From NCBI GenBank assembly GCA_011391835.1, contig JAABPS010000168.1, forward strand, positions 1-6,364: a DNA stretch of 6,364 nucleotides, given 5' to 3'. The stretch comes from Desulfobacteraceae bacterium. GTDB taxonomy: Bacteria; Desulfobacterota; Desulfobacteria; Desulfobacterales; JAABPS01. The notes beneath the pieces were generated by a model. That model saw only the letters and a list, made by a program, of their open reading frames with translations, made no database searches and was not told where the DNA came from. The position numbers were made by a program, and so were the translations under genes. How positions within the stretch are numbered: the stretch's first letter is position 1; each line of letters starts with the position of its first letter. This document shows, piece after piece, positions 5,848 through 6,364 of this stretch.

Positions 5848-5949
5848 GCATAACCAAGAAATTCAGCGGACACAAAAGGCCGGCGATTTTTTGGGTGTAG
5901 TTGAAATTCTTTCGGCGGCTTTTTGTGCCTGCTGAATTTAACATTCGGC
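5848..5949 (+). repeat. Long imperfect hairpin, possible integron attC site
   Basis: Arms 5859-5886 and 5912-5939, each 28 bases, are inverted copies with 24 Watson-Crick pairs, two G-U and two mismatches, around a 25-base loop. Outside the arms lie GCATAAC (5848-5854), close to the RYYYAAC core of attC sites, and ATTCGGC (5943-5949), where a GTTRRRY core would be expected. The size (about 100 bp), symmetry and flanking boxes suit attC. The right core starts with A instead of G, and the arms have no obvious extrahelical bases, both points against. Alternatives are a repeat element or a bidirectional terminator. Confidence 0.42.
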
Positions 5950-5972
5950 ATCATATAACGTAAGGAGATGGT

Positions 5973-6364
5973 ATGTACAATTTTATGCTTACCCCGGAAG
6001 AACAGGAACTCAAAAAGGAAGTGCGCAGATTTGTTCGCGAGGAAATCACAAGTGATTTTTTAAGGAAGATGGACCGTAACGAAATCACATATCCAAGAGA
6101 ATTTGTGGAAAAGTTGGCAGCTAAAGGATTAAGAGGCATCCGGTTCCCGAAAAAATACGGAGGACGTGAAATGAGCTGGGTAGCCGAAGTCGCGGCTACC
6201 GAAGAGATCGGCTGCCTGGGTATGGCCCTGGGATGCGCATTTGTAATGCCGTCTATCGTGGGAGAAGCATTGAATGTGTTTGGTACCGGGGAGCAAAAAG
6301 AAAAATACCTGAAGCCTTATATTGAAGGTAAGCTTGTCGCGGCTGAAGCGCTTACAGAACCAAG
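5973..6364 (+). CDS. Acyl-CoA dehydrogenase (partial, 5' part)
   Basis: This is the N-terminal 130 codons of an FAD-dependent acyl-CoA dehydrogenase, which oxidises an acyl-CoA to the trans-2-enoyl-CoA and passes electrons to electron-transfer flavoprotein. The opening MYNFMLTPEEQELKKEVRRF and the all-alpha N-terminal domain (residues 5-118) match the family. At the window edge AEALTEP (124-130) begins the conserved TEPxxGSD FAD-binding motif. The catalytic glutamate lies beyond the window, so the substrate cannot be told; in this kind of organism it could be fatty, branched-chain or aromatic-derived acyl-CoA. The start is fixed by AAGGAG at 5962-5967, five bases before the ATG. An ATG at 5968 is out of frame. 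The attC-like hairpin ends 23 bases upstream, so its promoter is unclear. Confidence 0.95.
   Translation, partial: MYNFMLTPEEQELKKEVRRFVREEITSDFLRKMDRNEITYPREFVEKLAAKGLRGIRFPKKYGGREMSWVAEVAATEEIGCLGMALGCAFVMPSIVGEALNVFGTGEQKEKYLKPYIEGKLVAAEALTEP

Noticed and set aside
5601..5954. 117-codon minus-strand ORF across the small membrane protein and the hairpin
   Set aside because: It starts inside the attC-like hairpin flank, is rich in Lys, Pro and His without any domain pattern, and runs opposite a plus-strand ORF with clear membrane helices. Best read as a shadow.
5951..6139. 62-codon minus-strand ORF
   Set aside because: It lies inside the acyl-CoA dehydrogenase coding region, whose frame is certain.

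Overview
The window looks like chromosomal DNA from an anaerobic, moderately AT-rich deltaproteobacterium, most likely a sulfate reducer of the Desulfobacterales type. This is inferred from three things: a System II cytochrome c assembly gene next to a haem gene, an acyl-CoA dehydrogenase, and intergenic spaces full of short repeats and hairpins. I recall that repeat style from that group but cannot check it here.

The left two thirds is on the minus strand. Reading in that direction, larE (sulfur transferase) comes first, then a regulatory leader, then aroF (DAHP synthase, first step of aromatic amino acid synthesis). After a 356-base repeat-rich gap come ccsA (haem handling for c-type cytochromes) and hemA (glutamyl-tRNA reductase, first step of haem synthesis; its 3' part lies beyond base 1). 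ccsA and hemA are 42 bases apart and probably form a haem/cytochrome operon.

The right third is on the plus strand. It holds an unrecognised membrane-anchored protein (4692-5330), an AT-rich gap, a small two-helix membrane protein (5614-5817), a long hairpin resembling an integron attC site (5848-5949), and the start of an acyl-CoA dehydrogenase (5973 to the window end).

The best discovery is between larE and aroF. A promoter-like sequence is followed by a 31-codon leader ORF with a cluster of Phe, Tyr and Trp codons (NFYWCW). Next comes a 13-bp hairpin with a U-rich tail just ahead of aroF. A segment inside the leader ORF can pair with the terminator's upstream arm and loop. Together these look like a classical ribosome-mediated transcription attenuator for aromatic amino acids.

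Second-tier observations are a 189-bp MITE-like element with 20-bp terminal inverted repeats, the attC-like hairpin with a possible lone cassette, a LarE with the three cysteines expected of an iron-sulfur-cluster enzyme, heptanucleotide repeats after aroF, and a run of nine G inside aroF.
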